From: CAZYFH01 sp965249175
Lineage (GTDB): Bacteria; Acidobacteriota; Vicinamibacteria; Vicinamibacterales; UBA8438
DNA length: 64,000 nt
Assembly (NCBI GenBank): GCA_965249175.1
Contig: OZ252227.1
Span: 124,001-188,000 of the forward strand
Reading direction: 5' to 3'
Shown here: positions 52,869-62,476 of the stretch, piece by piece
How positions within the stretch are numbered: the stretch's first letter is position 1
Layout of the letters: each line of letters begins with the position of its first letter
Notes under the pieces: model-generated
The model's database searches: none
The model's input: the letters and a program-made list of their open reading frames with translations, nothing else
What the model was told of the DNA's origin: nothing
Translations under genes and position numbers: made by a program

Positions 52869-54905
52869 TCACCCTCGAGATAGACCGGGTTCTCCGCAGT
52901 GATCGAGCCACGGCATCGGGATGTTCCCGAGCGCCCCGTTTCGGACCTTCAGCGCCCGTCGGAAAAAGATCGCGCGGTTGACACGCGCGACATCCCGGTC
53001 CACCAGCGTTGTGGGCGTTGCGGTGGCATCGAGGGGGGCCTGACCAACCACGCCCGGCGTCCCGCCGTAGATGTCCAACGACCCGTTCGCGTTGACGTCC
53101 TCGCCGGTGTCGAGGGCGCCGTTCGGTGTCCCCGAGCCGCTGGCCGGGTTGACGAAGTCCTCGAACCCGAACTCGCCGGTCTCGTTGCCCGCGAAGTCGC
53201 GGTTCCCGCGACGGTCTGAGAAGTAGACGACATAGCCGTTCTGGTCGAGCACGGAGTTTCCGCTCGTGCCGATGGAGCCCTGGACCCAGCGGCGGAAGTT
53301 GTTGACGTCGAGCTCGACGTAGTGCCTCACGCCGGCGAGAAACATCGTGGTTTGCCCAGTTGGGATGCCGTCGCGGAAGTTCCCCTCGCGCGTGTCGTAC
53401 AGAACCAACGGCCAGTAGTCATAGCCGTCCTGGCTACCGTTGCCGCACCCAGTGCCCCCGGGTTCCATCAGATTGCCGTCGTAGCGGACCCGCTGAATGC
53501 GAATGACGGCGTTCGGGTTCGGATCCTGCGCAAGGCATCCTGCCGCGTAGCTGGGCGCGGCGATCCCGAGGTTCAGGATCTCGTTGGTTACGTCGTTCCA
53601 GTTCCCTGCGGCGTTCTGGTATTCGATCTTGATGAACCCGCCGTGCAGTGTCGTGTCTTGTGCAAACCGATACCCTTCCCCGACCGGGTCGCGCCCGGCC
53701 GGCACACCCACGGTGGTGCCGAGCGAGACCGCGAGCGGCGGGTTGTTGGCATCGACCGTATACCCGACCCACGGGTTGTCCGGGTCGCCGCCCAACTCGA
53801 CCTGCGCGTCGAGCCGAATCGGCGGCGTTGCGGTGACGGTCGGTAGCGAGGTGATGTCGGTCGCCAGGTCCGACAGCAAAATGCGCACGCTCGCGATCGC
53901 GAAGTGCCGCTGCGGGTACACCAGCCCCGCGGGGTCTTCGGTAGCAAGCGGCCGCCGAACGAGATCGACCGGCAGCGCGCCGTTGTTGACGATGGGGAGC
54001 TCGAGTTTCTTGACGCCGGTCCCCCCGTTCGTGATGTTGGAGTTGTACGTGCCGGTCGACAGGTTCGACCACGAGGGTTCGTTCGCGGCCGAATTCTCAT
54101 CGCCGCCGACGCTCCCCTCGTTGATCTGGAGGTCGCGATAGCTCCCGGGCGACGTGATGATGTCGACGTCCCCGTTGCGGCTGGACGTCGATTCGCCGTT
54201 GGCGAGATACGCGCGCACGACCTGTCCGACGGCGGTCACTTTGTCCGACATCGTCACGCGGTTGCTGCTCGCCAGAAAGAGGTTGCTGTTTGTGTGCACC
54301 CGGCCGCCGAAGTCGAAGACCGGGCCCGGGAAGAAGCTGAGGTCGGTCTCCGAGAACGTGCCGAACTGGAAGCCCGGGATGCTGACCGTTTGGAGCACCC
54401 GCTCGAGAGAGCTCTCCGCCCCGTTGATCGACCGTCCGGTGATGCTCACCGTGTACTCGGTCATAAGGCCGATGAACCCGGCGTATGGCCCCGACGTGAC
54501 TGTCTTGTTCACGGCCACCGGGTCACCGGTCGCCGGATCACCGGTCGTGGTCAGGAAGTCAACGCGGTAGCCGTCGCTCCCATCCGGTTCCAGCCACGAG
54601 ACGCCGTCCAGGTCGGGGGCGTCGTCGGACAACGCGCGGACCGCGTCCCCGGTCGGCGAGAAATCGGTGGAGAACAGCTGACCGAGGTCGGAGGTCAGTT
54701 TCTCGATACCGGCGTGCGCGGCATAGAACGAGTGGGCGGACCTGGCGTCCAGGCCGCCGAGACGGGTCTCGGACGCTACCATGGCCGTGAAGCCGACGAG
54801 CAGCGACGACAGAAGCACGAGGACCATCAGCGTTGACATGAGGGCCATGCCGGCCTCGTCGCCGGAAGCGCCGCTCGCGTTGTGACGGTGGGTACGTGGG
54901 CTCAT
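52869..54905 (-). CDS. PilX-like type IV pilus assembly protein, shortened
   Basis: 678 aa from ATG 54905. The N-terminus has a prepilin-like helix (MALMSTLMVLVLLSSLLVGFTAM) and the PilX-type ETRLGGLDARSAHSFYAAHA. The large extracellular part is beta-rich and glycine/asparagine-rich (GRVHTNSNLFLASSNRVTMS), with Ca-site-like DVNANGSLD. The last residues HCGEPGLSRG are out of frame compared with the homologous continuation, so the C-terminus is probably lost. PilW-like sequence precedes it on the same strand. Confidence 0.7.
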   Translation of the reverse strand: MSPRTHRHNASGASGDEAGMALMSTLMVLVLLSSLLVGFTAMVASETRLGGLDARSAHSFYAAHAGIEKLTSDLGQLFSTDFSPTGDAVRALSDDAPDLDGVSWLEPDGSDGYRVDFLTTTGDPATGDPVAVNKTVTSGPYAGFIGLMTEYTVSITGRSINGAESSLERVLQTVSIPGFQFGTFSETDLSFFPGPVFDFGGRVHTNSNLFLASSNRVTMSDKVTAVGQVVRAYLANGESTSSRNGDVDIITSPGSYRDLQINEGSVGGDENSAANEPSWSNLSTGTYNSNITNGGTGVKKLELPIVNNGALPVDLVRRPLATEDPAGLVYPQRHFAIASVRILLSDLATDITSLPTVTATPPIRLDAQVELGGDPDNPWVGYTVDANNPPLAVSLGTTVGVPAGRDPVGEGYRFAQDTTLHGGFIKIEYQNAAGNWNDVTNEILNLGIAAPSYAAGCLAQDPNPNAVIRIQRVRYDGNLMEPGGTGCGNGSQDGYDYWPLVLYDTREGNFRDGIPTGQTTMFLAGVRHYVELDVNNFRRWVQGSIGTSGNSVLDQNGYVVYFSDRRGNRDFAGNETGEFGFEDFVNPASGSGTPNGALDTGEDVNANGSLDIYGGTPGVVGQAPLDATATPTTLVDRDVARVNRAIFFRRALKVRNGALGNIPMPWLDHCGEPGLSRG

Positions 54906-54925
54906 GATGGTAGCTCCGGTTAATC

Positions 54926-55560
54926 GCTACTCGTAGCGGTCAAAGAACGACAAACTTCGCAGGCTCACTTGGCTCGTGAGGAGGTGCCGCTGGTATTCCT
55001 TCGTGACCTGATGCACCTTTTACGAACGTGCCTGAATCGCCAAGTTGGCCTTGCGGATCTGGTGTTCAGAATTGGGCGCCACCGGTTCGGCGACGGCCGA
55101 CGGGTTGGTCGAGCCGTCAACGAGGTCGTACGTCAACTGCAAGTCTTCGATCTCCATGGCAACTGGCCGTGGGGTGTCGTTGTTGATGACGCGCATCAGG
55201 CGTGGTGAATCGGCCACTGAGTCGTCGACGAAATAGGTCGTCATCCGGATTCGCGTCGCCGTCGTCGGCAGATAAGACGACGGGCCGTCTTGCAGCTGGG
55301 TAAATTGACCCGGCCAGTGCGGACGGTTGGTTCAGGTTCATCGAATCCGAGGGTGCGAAGCTTACGGTTTGCCCGCCGCTCACCGACGTGATCATCTGGA
55401 TCGTCTGCCCCATCGCGTTGGAGAACATGATTCGCCGGATCGACCGCCACCGCCGGGCGCGCGTTTTCGTCATCATCTTCGTCTTGGTAGCCCATGTTCC
55501 GCTAGGCGTAGGAGGACACGTAGGTCGAGAGCACGTAGATGTGCGTGGATCTGGTACACC
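54926..55560 (-). pseudogene. PilW-like minor pilin, truncated
   Basis: Readable blocks: YVLSTYVSSYA, RRIMFSNAMGQTIQMITSVS, LNLPSC region antisense aside, TTYFVDDSVADSPRLMRVIN, IEDLQLTYDLVDGSTNP, QIRKANLAIQARS, an in-frame TAA, then VHQVTKEYQRHLLTSQVSLR and SLSFFDRYE. This is the C-terminal half of a PilW family protein, directly upstream of the PilX-like gene as in pilus operons. The N-terminus is absent; the sugar dehydrogenase gene ends 29 bp before. Confidence 0.7.
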
Positions 55561-55588
55561 TGCGCCAGGATGGTGCGGTGAGCCGTCG

Positions 55589-56740
55589 TTAGTCGGCGGG
55601 AACCAGGCGGAGGATCCGGTCGTCGTCGGCACCGATGCTCCCGCGGCCGTCGCGGTTGTTGGTGCAGATATAGAGGGCCCCGTCCGGACCCGTGACGACG
55701 TCGCGGAGCCGGCCGAACCGGCCCTCCAGCAGTCGTTCATCCGCGAGCACGCGACGCGGGTCGGCCGGGTCGAAGCGGATTCGGTGCAGATGCTCGCCGC
55801 GCAGGGTGGCAACGAAGAGGTCGTTCCGGAAACCAGGGATCGCCTGGCCGACGTAGAACGACGCGCCGGAGGGGGCAATCGACGGCGAGAAGGACAGCGC
55901 CGGCGTCATCATGCCGGGCATCACGCCGCTGCCCTCGATGACGGGCCAGCCGTAGTTGCCGCCGGCTTCGATCCGGTTCACCTCGTCGTTGCCGACGTCG
56001 CCATGCTCGGTGGCCCAGAGGTCGCCGCTCACGGGGTGCCAGTCGATGCCTTGCGGGTTGCGATGCCCGTAGGAGTAGACCGGCGAGGCGAGGGGATTCG
56101 AGGGCGGTGTGGTCCCGTTGGCATTGAGACGGAAGATCTTGCCTGTGAAGGCGGCCAAATCCTGAGCGTCGCTCGCCTCCCTGTTGTCACCCATCGTGAC
56201 GTACAGCAGGCCATCCGGGCCGAAGCGCACGCGGCCGCCGTCATGGGTCAGGGCGCCAGGAATATTGTCGAAGATGACCACCGCCTCCGCCAGTGTGTTG
56301 TTGAGCTCGCGGTAACGGACGACACGATTGACCGGCGGCTGCGTACCGCGGTCCTGCGTGTAGAGGAGATAGACGAACCGGTTCAGGGCGAATGCCGGGT
56401 CGACGGCGAGACCGAGCACCCCCGCTTCACCGTTCGCCCAGGCGTCGGTCAGCGTCAGCGCTGGCGTCGCGAGCAGTTGGCCGTTCTGGACGACGCGAAC
56501 CCGAGCCGGCCTCTCCGTAACGAAGAGCCGCCCGTCCGGTAGGAACGTCAGGCTCCAGGGAATCTCGAGGCCGGTGGCGACGACCTCGACGCGAAATGTC
56601 GTGCCGTCGGCGGCCGTGAAGACCTCACCGTCGTTGCTCGAAGAGTCGGCGTTGCACGCCGGCATCAGCGGCGGACTCGAGACCGCGAGCACACCGACAA
56701 TCGCCAGGCGTGGGAGGAGCGTGGTAGCGAGCACGGGCAT
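55589..56740 (-). CDS. PQQ-dependent aldose sugar dehydrogenase-like protein
   Basis: 383 aa, exported (LPRLAIVGVLAVSS, then a Cys at ~29 that may be lipidated). Six-bladed propeller of the soluble glucose dehydrogenase/YliI type: IPWSLTFLPDGRLFVTERPA, GEAGVLGLAVDPAF, THDGGRVRFGPDGLLYVTMG (catalytic His), YSYGHRNPQGIDWHP and GGNYGWPV. It oxidises sugars in the periplasm with PQQ. Intact and monocistronic by spacing. Confidence 0.88.
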   Translation of the reverse strand: MPVLATTLLPRLAIVGVLAVSSPPLMPACNADSSSNDGEVFTAADGTTFRVEVVATGLEIPWSLTFLPDGRLFVTERPARVRVVQNGQLLATPALTLTDAWANGEAGVLGLAVDPAFALNRFVYLLYTQDRGTQPPVNRVVRYRELNNTLAEAVVIFDNIPGALTHDGGRVRFGPDGLLYVTMGDNREASDAQDLAAFTGKIFRLNANGTTPPSNPLASPVYSYGHRNPQGIDWHPVSGDLWATEHGDVGNDEVNRIEAGGNYGWPVIEGSGVMPGMMTPALSFSPSIAPSGASFYVGQAIPGFRNDLFVATLRGEHLHRIRFDPADPRRVLADERLLEGRFGRLRDVVTGPDGALYICTNNRDGRGSIGADDDRILRLVPAD

Positions 56741-56781
56741 GCAGAACGTTACCTCGCCGCCGTTCGCACGACAATCCGCCC

Positions 56782-58362
56782 CTAAGCGCCAGACGGCCAG
56801 TGGTCTTCACCGTCGAGCAGGGTCGGGAGCGCCATGAAGTGTTCGGCAGCCACGACGCCTGAGCGAGCGTGCCGCGTCAACTGAATCTCGGCCAGGTCGA
56901 AGGCGCTTTCAATCACCACCATCCCGACTCCGCTGTCTCCCACGAGCGTCTGGGCGTGGGGGAACATCTCCGTGGCCTGCAACGCGACCGTGCCGTGCGG
57001 AGGCACGTCACCGGTGAACATCTGGCGCTCGCCTGTTTCGTTGATCAAGTAGGCGGTAAACGGCGCCGTCTCGCTGTACGCGCGCTCGTTCGCGCTGTTG
57101 CTGATGCAAATCTCCGTCTCGAACGGCGGACGGAACCATGCACGGTAGAACGCCCGGAACGGCGCGACCGGGCGCCTTGCCGCCCGTTGCGGCGAGTTCC
57201 ATTCGTCACTCCACAGCATTACCCGCGTGGTGCTGTGCGGCGTCCGGTACGCGACGAGCGCCTGCAACGTGCGCGGGTAGGCCGGCTTGACGTCGTGGCT
57301 GAAGGCCAGCACCAGATGGCCGGTAAAGGTCTGGCGGTCCGGCGGCAGCACGTCCGCAATATGGCCGCGGGTGGGCGCGTCTCGTCGTGCGAGGAGCCAA
57401 CGCGGACGGTCGCTCACGAGTGCGCCAGTCTCGTCGTACAGATAGAGGTCCACCCAGAAATGGTCGTCGAGTGTCGTGTGCGTGTTGAAAAGGTCGACCG
57501 TCGTCGTCAGGTCGGGCCGGTGAACGGCGTACATCGGGTTAACCCTGCCGCGATCGAGAAACCGATGCTCGTGCGCTGGTGAGATCGCGCCCTCGGTGGA
57601 CAGGTCGCCGCCGTGATAGCCGGAGAGGAACGGGCCGGTGGTCATCACGTAGGGCCGGATGAACAGGTCGCGCACGCGGTGGCTTCCGCTCATCGCCATT
57701 GGCTGGCCATCGGCGAACGCGACGGCGTCGGGCACGAGCTCGCGTATCCGGAGCCTGTTCGCGGAAAACGGCCGGAGCGGCTCATCGAATACGGCACGAC
57801 GCCGTTCGCCGCGGTGGTCTGGACCACAAGCGTGATCGCGCCGGGGCCATGTGCGTGTGGACCGTTGCAGATGACGAGGTAGCTCTCATGGGCGTCCGAT
57901 TCATCCACCACCATCTCGGTGAACCGGTGACCGTTCGACGGCGCGGTCACCGACTGGTCGTTGTGCAAGCTGCAGATCAGACCGTCGTCCGAATACCAGT
58001 CGATGAGACTAAAAAGGCGCAGGTACCGCGTGCGAAGCGGGAGAGGCGGTGGCTCGAGCGTGATGGCGAAGATGGCAAGGACGCCGTCTTCAACCGGAGG
58101 CGCGTCGCGCAGCGACCCCGGGGGGGCCTGCGAGTCGATGAAGATGGGCTGGTCAGCGTGCGGCTCGAGCGTGCAGCATCCGGCGAGTCGTCCCGTGCCG
58201 TCGAACAACGCCAACTCCAGCCTGATGGAGGCTCCCCAGCGGGTGTCGGTCCCAGAAGAGCGACACGAGGGTGTGGACGTCACCGGTCTCTCGCCACCAG
58301 CAGAGATCGGCACCCAGCGAGTGGGGCGGCATCGCGAAACCGCCGTGGTCCAGACGCGGCAC
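56782..58362 (-). pseudogene. Conserved hypothetical gene with two frameshifts
   Basis: A ~525-aa frame broken twice. It starts MPRLDHGGFAMPPHSLGADL, shifts near 58235 into GASIRLELALFDGTGRLAGC and shifts again near 57797 into EPLRPFSANRLRIRELVPDA. The last part is long and clean (317 aa): RVRDLFIRPYVMTTGPFLSG, HFWVDLYLYDETGA, PPFETEICISNSANERAY, ESAFDLAEIQLTRHARSG. I do not recognise the family. A worse copy lies at 37029-38401. The gene is downstream of PlsC on the same strand. Either real decay or sequencing errors. Confidence 0.6.
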
Positions 58363-58405
58363 GCTCTTACTGTAACTGCGACGGCCGCAGCACGCGACCG
58401 AGACA

Positions 58406-59761
58406 CTAGCGTTCAGGATTGGTCCACTCGCGCACCTGGTCGAGCACGGTGGCCAGCGCTGCGCGCTGCCGCCGGAGCGTCGCCCGCGCGCGCAGCGGTG
58501 TCTGGCGCAGCGCCAGAAACGCGCGAACCGTTCGGATCACGGCCGCTTCGCGCTCGACGGCGATGACACCGGTGAAGGCCAGGATCAGCAGGCCGGCCGC
58601 GACAGCTAGCGCCGTTGACGCGTTACCCCAGACGGCCGCGGCTCCGGAGACGAGGCCGATCCAGACGCCATAAGCGCAGACGCCGACCATCACCTGCCAG
58701 GTGGCGCGACTTTGCAAATCGGGCGCACCGCGACTGATGCGGCCGGTGAGCCAGTAGGGCAGCGCGAACACGGCCAGGCCGACGACCGCCACCGGCCCCA
58801 AGACAAGCGCGAACAGACCCTCCCGCACGACGAAGCGGCGCGCCAGGGCGGACGGGATGCGCTGGTCCACGTCGCGGTCGCGCAGGCCGAACCGCTCGAG
58901 GCTCGCGTCGTAGTCGCCAACGCGCGCGAGGATCTCATCGAGCCGGGCGGGGTCGCGCCGTCGCAGCTGGTCCAGGCCGTCGGCGATGAGCCGACGGCGA
59001 GCGAGCCGTTCGCGCCGGTCGCGCGAGACGCCCCGCGCGGAGGCGTAGAGCCGGTCGATGCGCTCCACGACCGGGAGATCGTGCCGGGGCTCGGCCTCCA
59101 CGACCAGCCGCCTGAGGCGTTCGCCCATGCGATCGGTCAGCTCTCGCACGGCCGACGATGCGTCGACGCCGTACGCCTCGCCGAGGTCAGCGCAGCCGAA
59201 CGGGCGGCCAAATGCAACGGTGACCCGCGAACGGAACGCCGACACGTGGTCGAAATTGAGTCCGACCGGGACGATTGTCACAGGGTAGCCACGCGCCTGG
59301 CTATTGAGCACCATCCGGGCCGCGCCAGTGCGTAGCGGCACCAGGTGGCCACGGTCGTGGCTGATGCCTTCAGGGAACAGGCAGATGGCTTCGCCGTCGG
59401 CGAGCGTCGCTTCGACCGCGCGGAACATCTCCGTATTGCGCGTTGTGTCCACGCCCGGATCCATCTTTCGATACACCGGGATGGCGCCAGAGTGTCGCAC
59501 CAGGAGACTCAGCGGGTGGCGGCGAAACAGGGTGGACTTGGCCAGAAACCGCACGTCGCGTGCGGCCGCGGTCTGGATGAGCGCGGGGTCGAGCAGGGTG
59601 TTGGGATGGTTGGCGACGAGCAGCAGCGGGCCGTCTGGAAGGTGTCCGCCGATGCGCTCGACCCGGTAGAACGTCGTGACGGCCAGCCGCGCGAACCCCC
59701 AGACCCAGGGCTTGGGCCGCTGGGTGCTGACTACCCAGCTCTTGGGCGGCTGGGTGCTCAC
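58406..59761 (-). CDS. PlsC-type glycerophospholipid acyltransferase
   Basis: 451 aa. Acyltransferase domain with VANHPNTLLDPALI (catalytic His/Asp), YRKMDPGVDTTRNTEMFRAV, CLFPEGISHDRGHLVPLRTG (glycerophosphate-binding block) and IVPVGLNFDHVSAF. A C-terminal membrane part follows (LFALVLGPVAVVGLAVFALP and two more helices). The N-terminal ~20 residues consist of a short tandem duplication (STQPPKSWVV/STQRPKPWVW). GTG 59761 overlaps the stop of the methyltransferase by 4 bp (GTGA). Confidence 0.85.
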   Translation of the reverse strand: MSTQPPKSWVVSTQRPKPWVWGFARLAVTTFYRVERIGGHLPDGPLLLVANHPNTLLDPALIQTAAARDVRFLAKSTLFRRHPLSLLVRHSGAIPVYRKMDPGVDTTRNTEMFRAVEATLADGEAICLFPEGISHDRGHLVPLRTGAARMVLNSQARGYPVTIVPVGLNFDHVSAFRSRVTVAFGRPFGCADLGEAYGVDASSAVRELTDRMGERLRRLVVEAEPRHDLPVVERIDRLYASARGVSRDRRERLARRRLIADGLDQLRRRDPARLDEILARVGDYDASLERFGLRDRDVDQRIPSALARRFVVREGLFALVLGPVAVVGLAVFALPYWLTGRISRGAPDLQSRATWQVMVGVCAYGVWIGLVSGAAAVWGNASTALAVAAGLLILAFTGVIAVEREAAVIRTVRAFLALRQTPLRARATLRRQRAALATVLDQVREWTNPER

Positions 59762-60507
59762 TGGCGTTTCGTCCCCGCCATCCGCAGACGGACATAGTCG
59801 ACAACCCAGGTGCCGTCCGCGTTCCGCAGACGCGGCTCGAGCAGGGTGCGGACCTCGTCGCGGAGCGCCGGTCGCTCCCCCGGCGCGACGCCGGCGAGGA
59901 ACGGCTGCGCGAAGATGTCGAGCCAGCTCGTGACATCCGACGGGAGGGGCGTCGGACGCGGGAACAGGGTGAGCAGATCAACCGCGAACCCGTGGGCCTC
60001 CAGTCGCGCGCGGTAGTCGTCGGCCGTCGGGAAGTACCAGGGGTCGAGCGAGGCCGCATCCACCCCTCGCCTGCGGAACGCCGTCTGGAACGCCGCGCGA
60101 ATCGAGTCCACGCAGCCGGCGCCACCCATCTCGGCGACGAACCGTCCGCCCTGACGAAGCGCGCGGTGGACGCCGCGCAGCACCGCATCTGCGTCCTTGA
60201 TCCAGTGCAGCACGGCGTTGCTGAACACGGCATCGAACTCGTCGTCGAAGCCCAGCGCCGCCGCGTCGGCGACTCGCGCGTCGAGACCGCGCTCCAAGGC
60301 GGCCCAGACCTGCTCCGGACTGCTGTCGATCGCGACCACCTGGCATCCCGCCGCTACCAGGCGCTCGGTCAGCGCACCGTCGCCGCAGCCAAGATCGAGC
60401 ACCCGATGACCGGCGTGCGGGTCGAGCAGGTCGACGACCGGCGCGCCCAGGTCTGAGACGAACCGCGCGTGCCGCGCGTACTGGTCGGGATCCCACGTGG
60501 GCATCAA
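59758..60507 (-). CDS. Class I SAM-dependent methyltransferase
   Basis: 249 aa. RVLDLGCGDGALTERLVAAG is the SAM motif, AIDSSPEQVWAALE the acidic loop, EFDAVFSNAVLHWIKDADAV motif II and GGRFVAEMGGAGCVDSIRAA motif III. The family is trans-aconitate methyltransferase/Tam-like; substrate unknown. It is coupled to the PlsC gene. A C-terminal fragment of a paralog lies at 35443-35679. Confidence 0.87.
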   Translation of the reverse strand: MMPTWDPDQYARHARFVSDLGAPVVDLLDPHAGHRVLDLGCGDGALTERLVAAGCQVVAIDSSPEQVWAALERGLDARVADAAALGFDDEFDAVFSNAVLHWIKDADAVLRGVHRALRQGGRFVAEMGGAGCVDSIRAAFQTAFRRRGVDAASLDPWYFPTADDYRARLEAHGFAVDLLTLFPRPTPLPSDVTSWLDIFAQPFLAGVAPGERPALRDEVRTLLEPRLRNADGTWVVDYVRLRMAGTKRQ

Positions 60508-60534
60508 GGGCTATTGTGCCGCAACCAGCCCGCG

Positions 60535-60559
60535 GGGGTTCGGGGCGAAGCCCCGTCTA
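60535..60559 (-). repeat. Hairpin repeat, copy 2 (terminator-like)
   Basis: Exact reverse complement of 13576-13600, with GGGGCTTCGCCCC on the minus strand. It lies 2 bp past the stop of the DUF6958-like gene and just before the methyltransferase start region, so it could end the upstream transcript. Confidence 0.75.
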
Positions 60560-60561
60560 CA

Positions 60562-60909
60562 TCAAGGCCGACGCTTGCGCCCGCGCAACAGGGTCTGCGG
60601 TTTCACGCCGGCGACACGACACACCTCGCCGCGCGCCCCGAGATCGAGCATGACGATCGTGGTGTGCCAGCTGACCGACCCGAGGTCGACGAGCGTTGCC
60701 CTCGGCAGCGAGTCGCGCACGAGACGGGCGAGGTCGCTGAACGCGACACCCGAACCACGTGCCGGTATGTTGCGCAGGATGGCGCGTCTGACCGCGTCGT
60801 ACTTCCACCGCGGGATGCGCGGACCCTGTTTGTCCGGTGCCGGGTTCCTGGTTTTGATCCGCGGTAGCGGCGCGGTTGCCACACGACGACGCACGACTGG
60901 TCTCGGCAT
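60562..60909 (-). CDS. DUF6958-like small protein
   Basis: 115 aa from ATG 60909 (MPRPVVRRRVATAPLPRI). The C-terminal ~75 residues contain KYDAVRRAILRNIPARGSGV, DLARLVRDSLPRATL, SVSWHTTIVMLDLGARGEVC and KPQTLLRGRKRRP, a winged-helix-like layout that I match to DUF6958 proteins of unknown role. Basic tail suggests nucleic-acid binding. It lies between hisA and the methyltransferase on the same strand. Confidence 0.6.
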   Translation of the reverse strand: MPRPVVRRRVATAPLPRIKTRNPAPDKQGPRIPRWKYDAVRRAILRNIPARGSGVAFSDLARLVRDSLPRATLVDLGSVSWHTTIVMLDLGARGEVCRVAGVKPQTLLRGRKRRP

Positions 60910-60990
60910 GTCGGATTGGTGAGCCGGGGGACAGTGATCCAAGCCTATCACGCGTATCCGACGTGTCACCGCACCTGAGTGACCGACCCG

Positions 60991-61701
60991 TCATCCCGTC
61001 TCAGGAGCCGTGTCTGACGCGGGTGGTCGGACCGCGAGCCTGCCGGTGTAGATGGCCATCCCAACGACGGCGTCAATGCCGGCCGCGTGCAGCCGCTCGA
61101 TCTCCGCCTCGGTGGTGATACCGCCGGCCGCCGTGACGCGACGGTTCGTCGCGTCACGGATTGCCATCACCGCGTCGAGGTCGGTGCCCTGCATCAGCCC
61201 CTCTCGGTCGACGTGTGTGTAGAGAAACTCGCCGCAGAACGGCTCGAGTGCGGTGACCGCCTCCACCGCGGTGAGCGGCGTCGGCTCGCGCCAGCCCTTG
61301 ATGACCACGTGGCCGGCCTTGCTGTCGACGGCGCCGATGACCCGGTCGGGGCCGACTGCGTCTGCGAGCCGACGAGCGAACTCGACGTCCGGCCGACCGT
61401 CGCGAAAATTGGCCGACCCGACGATGACGGCCGTGGCACCGTAGGCGAGCACCTCCTGTGCGCGCGCGATGGTGCGGATACCGCCGCCGACGCGGCAGGA
61501 CAATGTGTGCGCGATGTCACGCACGAGCGGGTCGTTCGTCCCGGTGCCGATGGCGGCATCGAGGTCGATGACCTGCACGCGCGGGAACCCCGAGAATCGG
61601 TCGACCCACCCGGCGATGTCGTCGCTCGCGATCGCCGGTCGCTCACCCTGGATGAGCTGCACGACCTGGCCGCCGCGCAAATCGATGGAAGGGATCAGCA
61701 T
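60991..61701 (-). CDS. hisA: Phosphoribosylformimino-AICAR ribotide isomerase HisA
   Basis: 236 aa, (beta/alpha)8 barrel. LIPSIDLRGGQVVQLIQGE contains catalytic Asp8, GAVDSKAGHVVIKGW the second Asp, and CRVGGGIRT, VGSANF and TAAGGITTEAEI the two phosphate sites. It catalyses the fourth step of histidine synthesis. It is the last gene of the visible his operon, 19 bp after hisF. Confidence 0.95.
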   Translation of the reverse strand: MLIPSIDLRGGQVVQLIQGERPAIASDDIAGWVDRFSGFPRVQVIDLDAAIGTGTNDPLVRDIAHTLSCRVGGGIRTIARAQEVLAYGATAVIVGSANFRDGRPDVEFARRLADAVGPDRVIGAVDSKAGHVVIKGWREPTPLTAVEAVTALEPFCGEFLYTHVDREGLMQGTDLDAVMAIRDATNRRVTAAGGITTEAEIERLHAAGIDAVVGMAIYTGRLAVRPPASDTAPETG

Positions 61702-61720
61702 GGGACGGCATCTCCCAACG

Positions 61721-62476
61721 TCACAGGCGTACCGGAACGCCGTGGTCCCGGAGGTGGCGCTTCAGGTCACGCACCGCGTGCTCGGCGTAGTGGAAGATCG
61801 ACGCCGCGAGCGCGGCATGGGCTTTGCCGGCTTCGAACACGTCCACGAAATGATCGAACGACCCCGCGCCGCCCGACGCAATGACCGGAATCGGCACCGC
61901 CTCCGAGACCGCGGCTGTCAACTCGCAGTCGAAGCCGCGCTTTGTGCCGTCTCGATCGATGGATGTCAGCAGGATCTCGCCTGCGCCGCGGTCCGCCGCT
62001 TCGCGCGCCCATTCGACGGCGTCGCGGTCGGTCGGTTGCCGCCCGCTCCGGACGTAGATCTGGAACCCGCCGTTCGAGCGCTTGGCGTCGATCGCCACGA
62101 TGACCGCCTGGCTCCCGTAGCGGCGCGCCAACGTCGTCAGGAGCTCGGGCCGCGCGAGGGCCGCGGTGTTCAGGCTCACCTTGTCCGCGCCGGCCTCGAT
62201 GGCCGCGTCGGCGTGCGACTCGTCCTTGATGCCGCCGCCCACGCAGAGCGGGAGAAAGATCTCCTTGGCGACGGCGCCGATCGTGTCCGCAAGCGCGTTG
62301 CGCTTCTCGATGGTCGCGGTGACGTCGAGCACAACGATCTCGTCGATGCCCTCCTCGTTGTAGCGACGCGCCAGCGCGGCGGGATCCCCAGCCTGCCGGA
62401 GCCCCTCGAAATTGATGCCCTTGACGACCGCGCCGTCGCGTACGTCCAGGCAGGCGATAATCCGCTTGGAGAGCAT
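61721..62476 (-). CDS. hisF: Imidazole glycerol phosphate synthase cyclase HisF
   Basis: 251 aa. IIACLDVRDGAVVKGINFEG holds catalytic Asp11; VIVAIDAKRSNGGFQIYVRS holds Asp130. CVGGGIKDES and IPVIASGGAGSFDH bind the two substrate phosphates. It works with HisH as a heterodimer. ATG 62476 shares one base with the hisH stop (TGATG). Confidence 0.97.
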   Translation of the reverse strand: MLSKRIIACLDVRDGAVVKGINFEGLRQAGDPAALARRYNEEGIDEIVVLDVTATIEKRNALADTIGAVAKEIFLPLCVGGGIKDESHADAAIEAGADKVSLNTAALARPELLTTLARRYGSQAVIVAIDAKRSNGGFQIYVRSGRQPTDRDAVEWAREAADRGAGEILLTSIDRDGTKRGFDCELTAAVSEAVPIPVIASGGAGSFDHFVDVFEAGKAHAALAASIFHYAEHAVRDLKRHLRDHGVPVRL

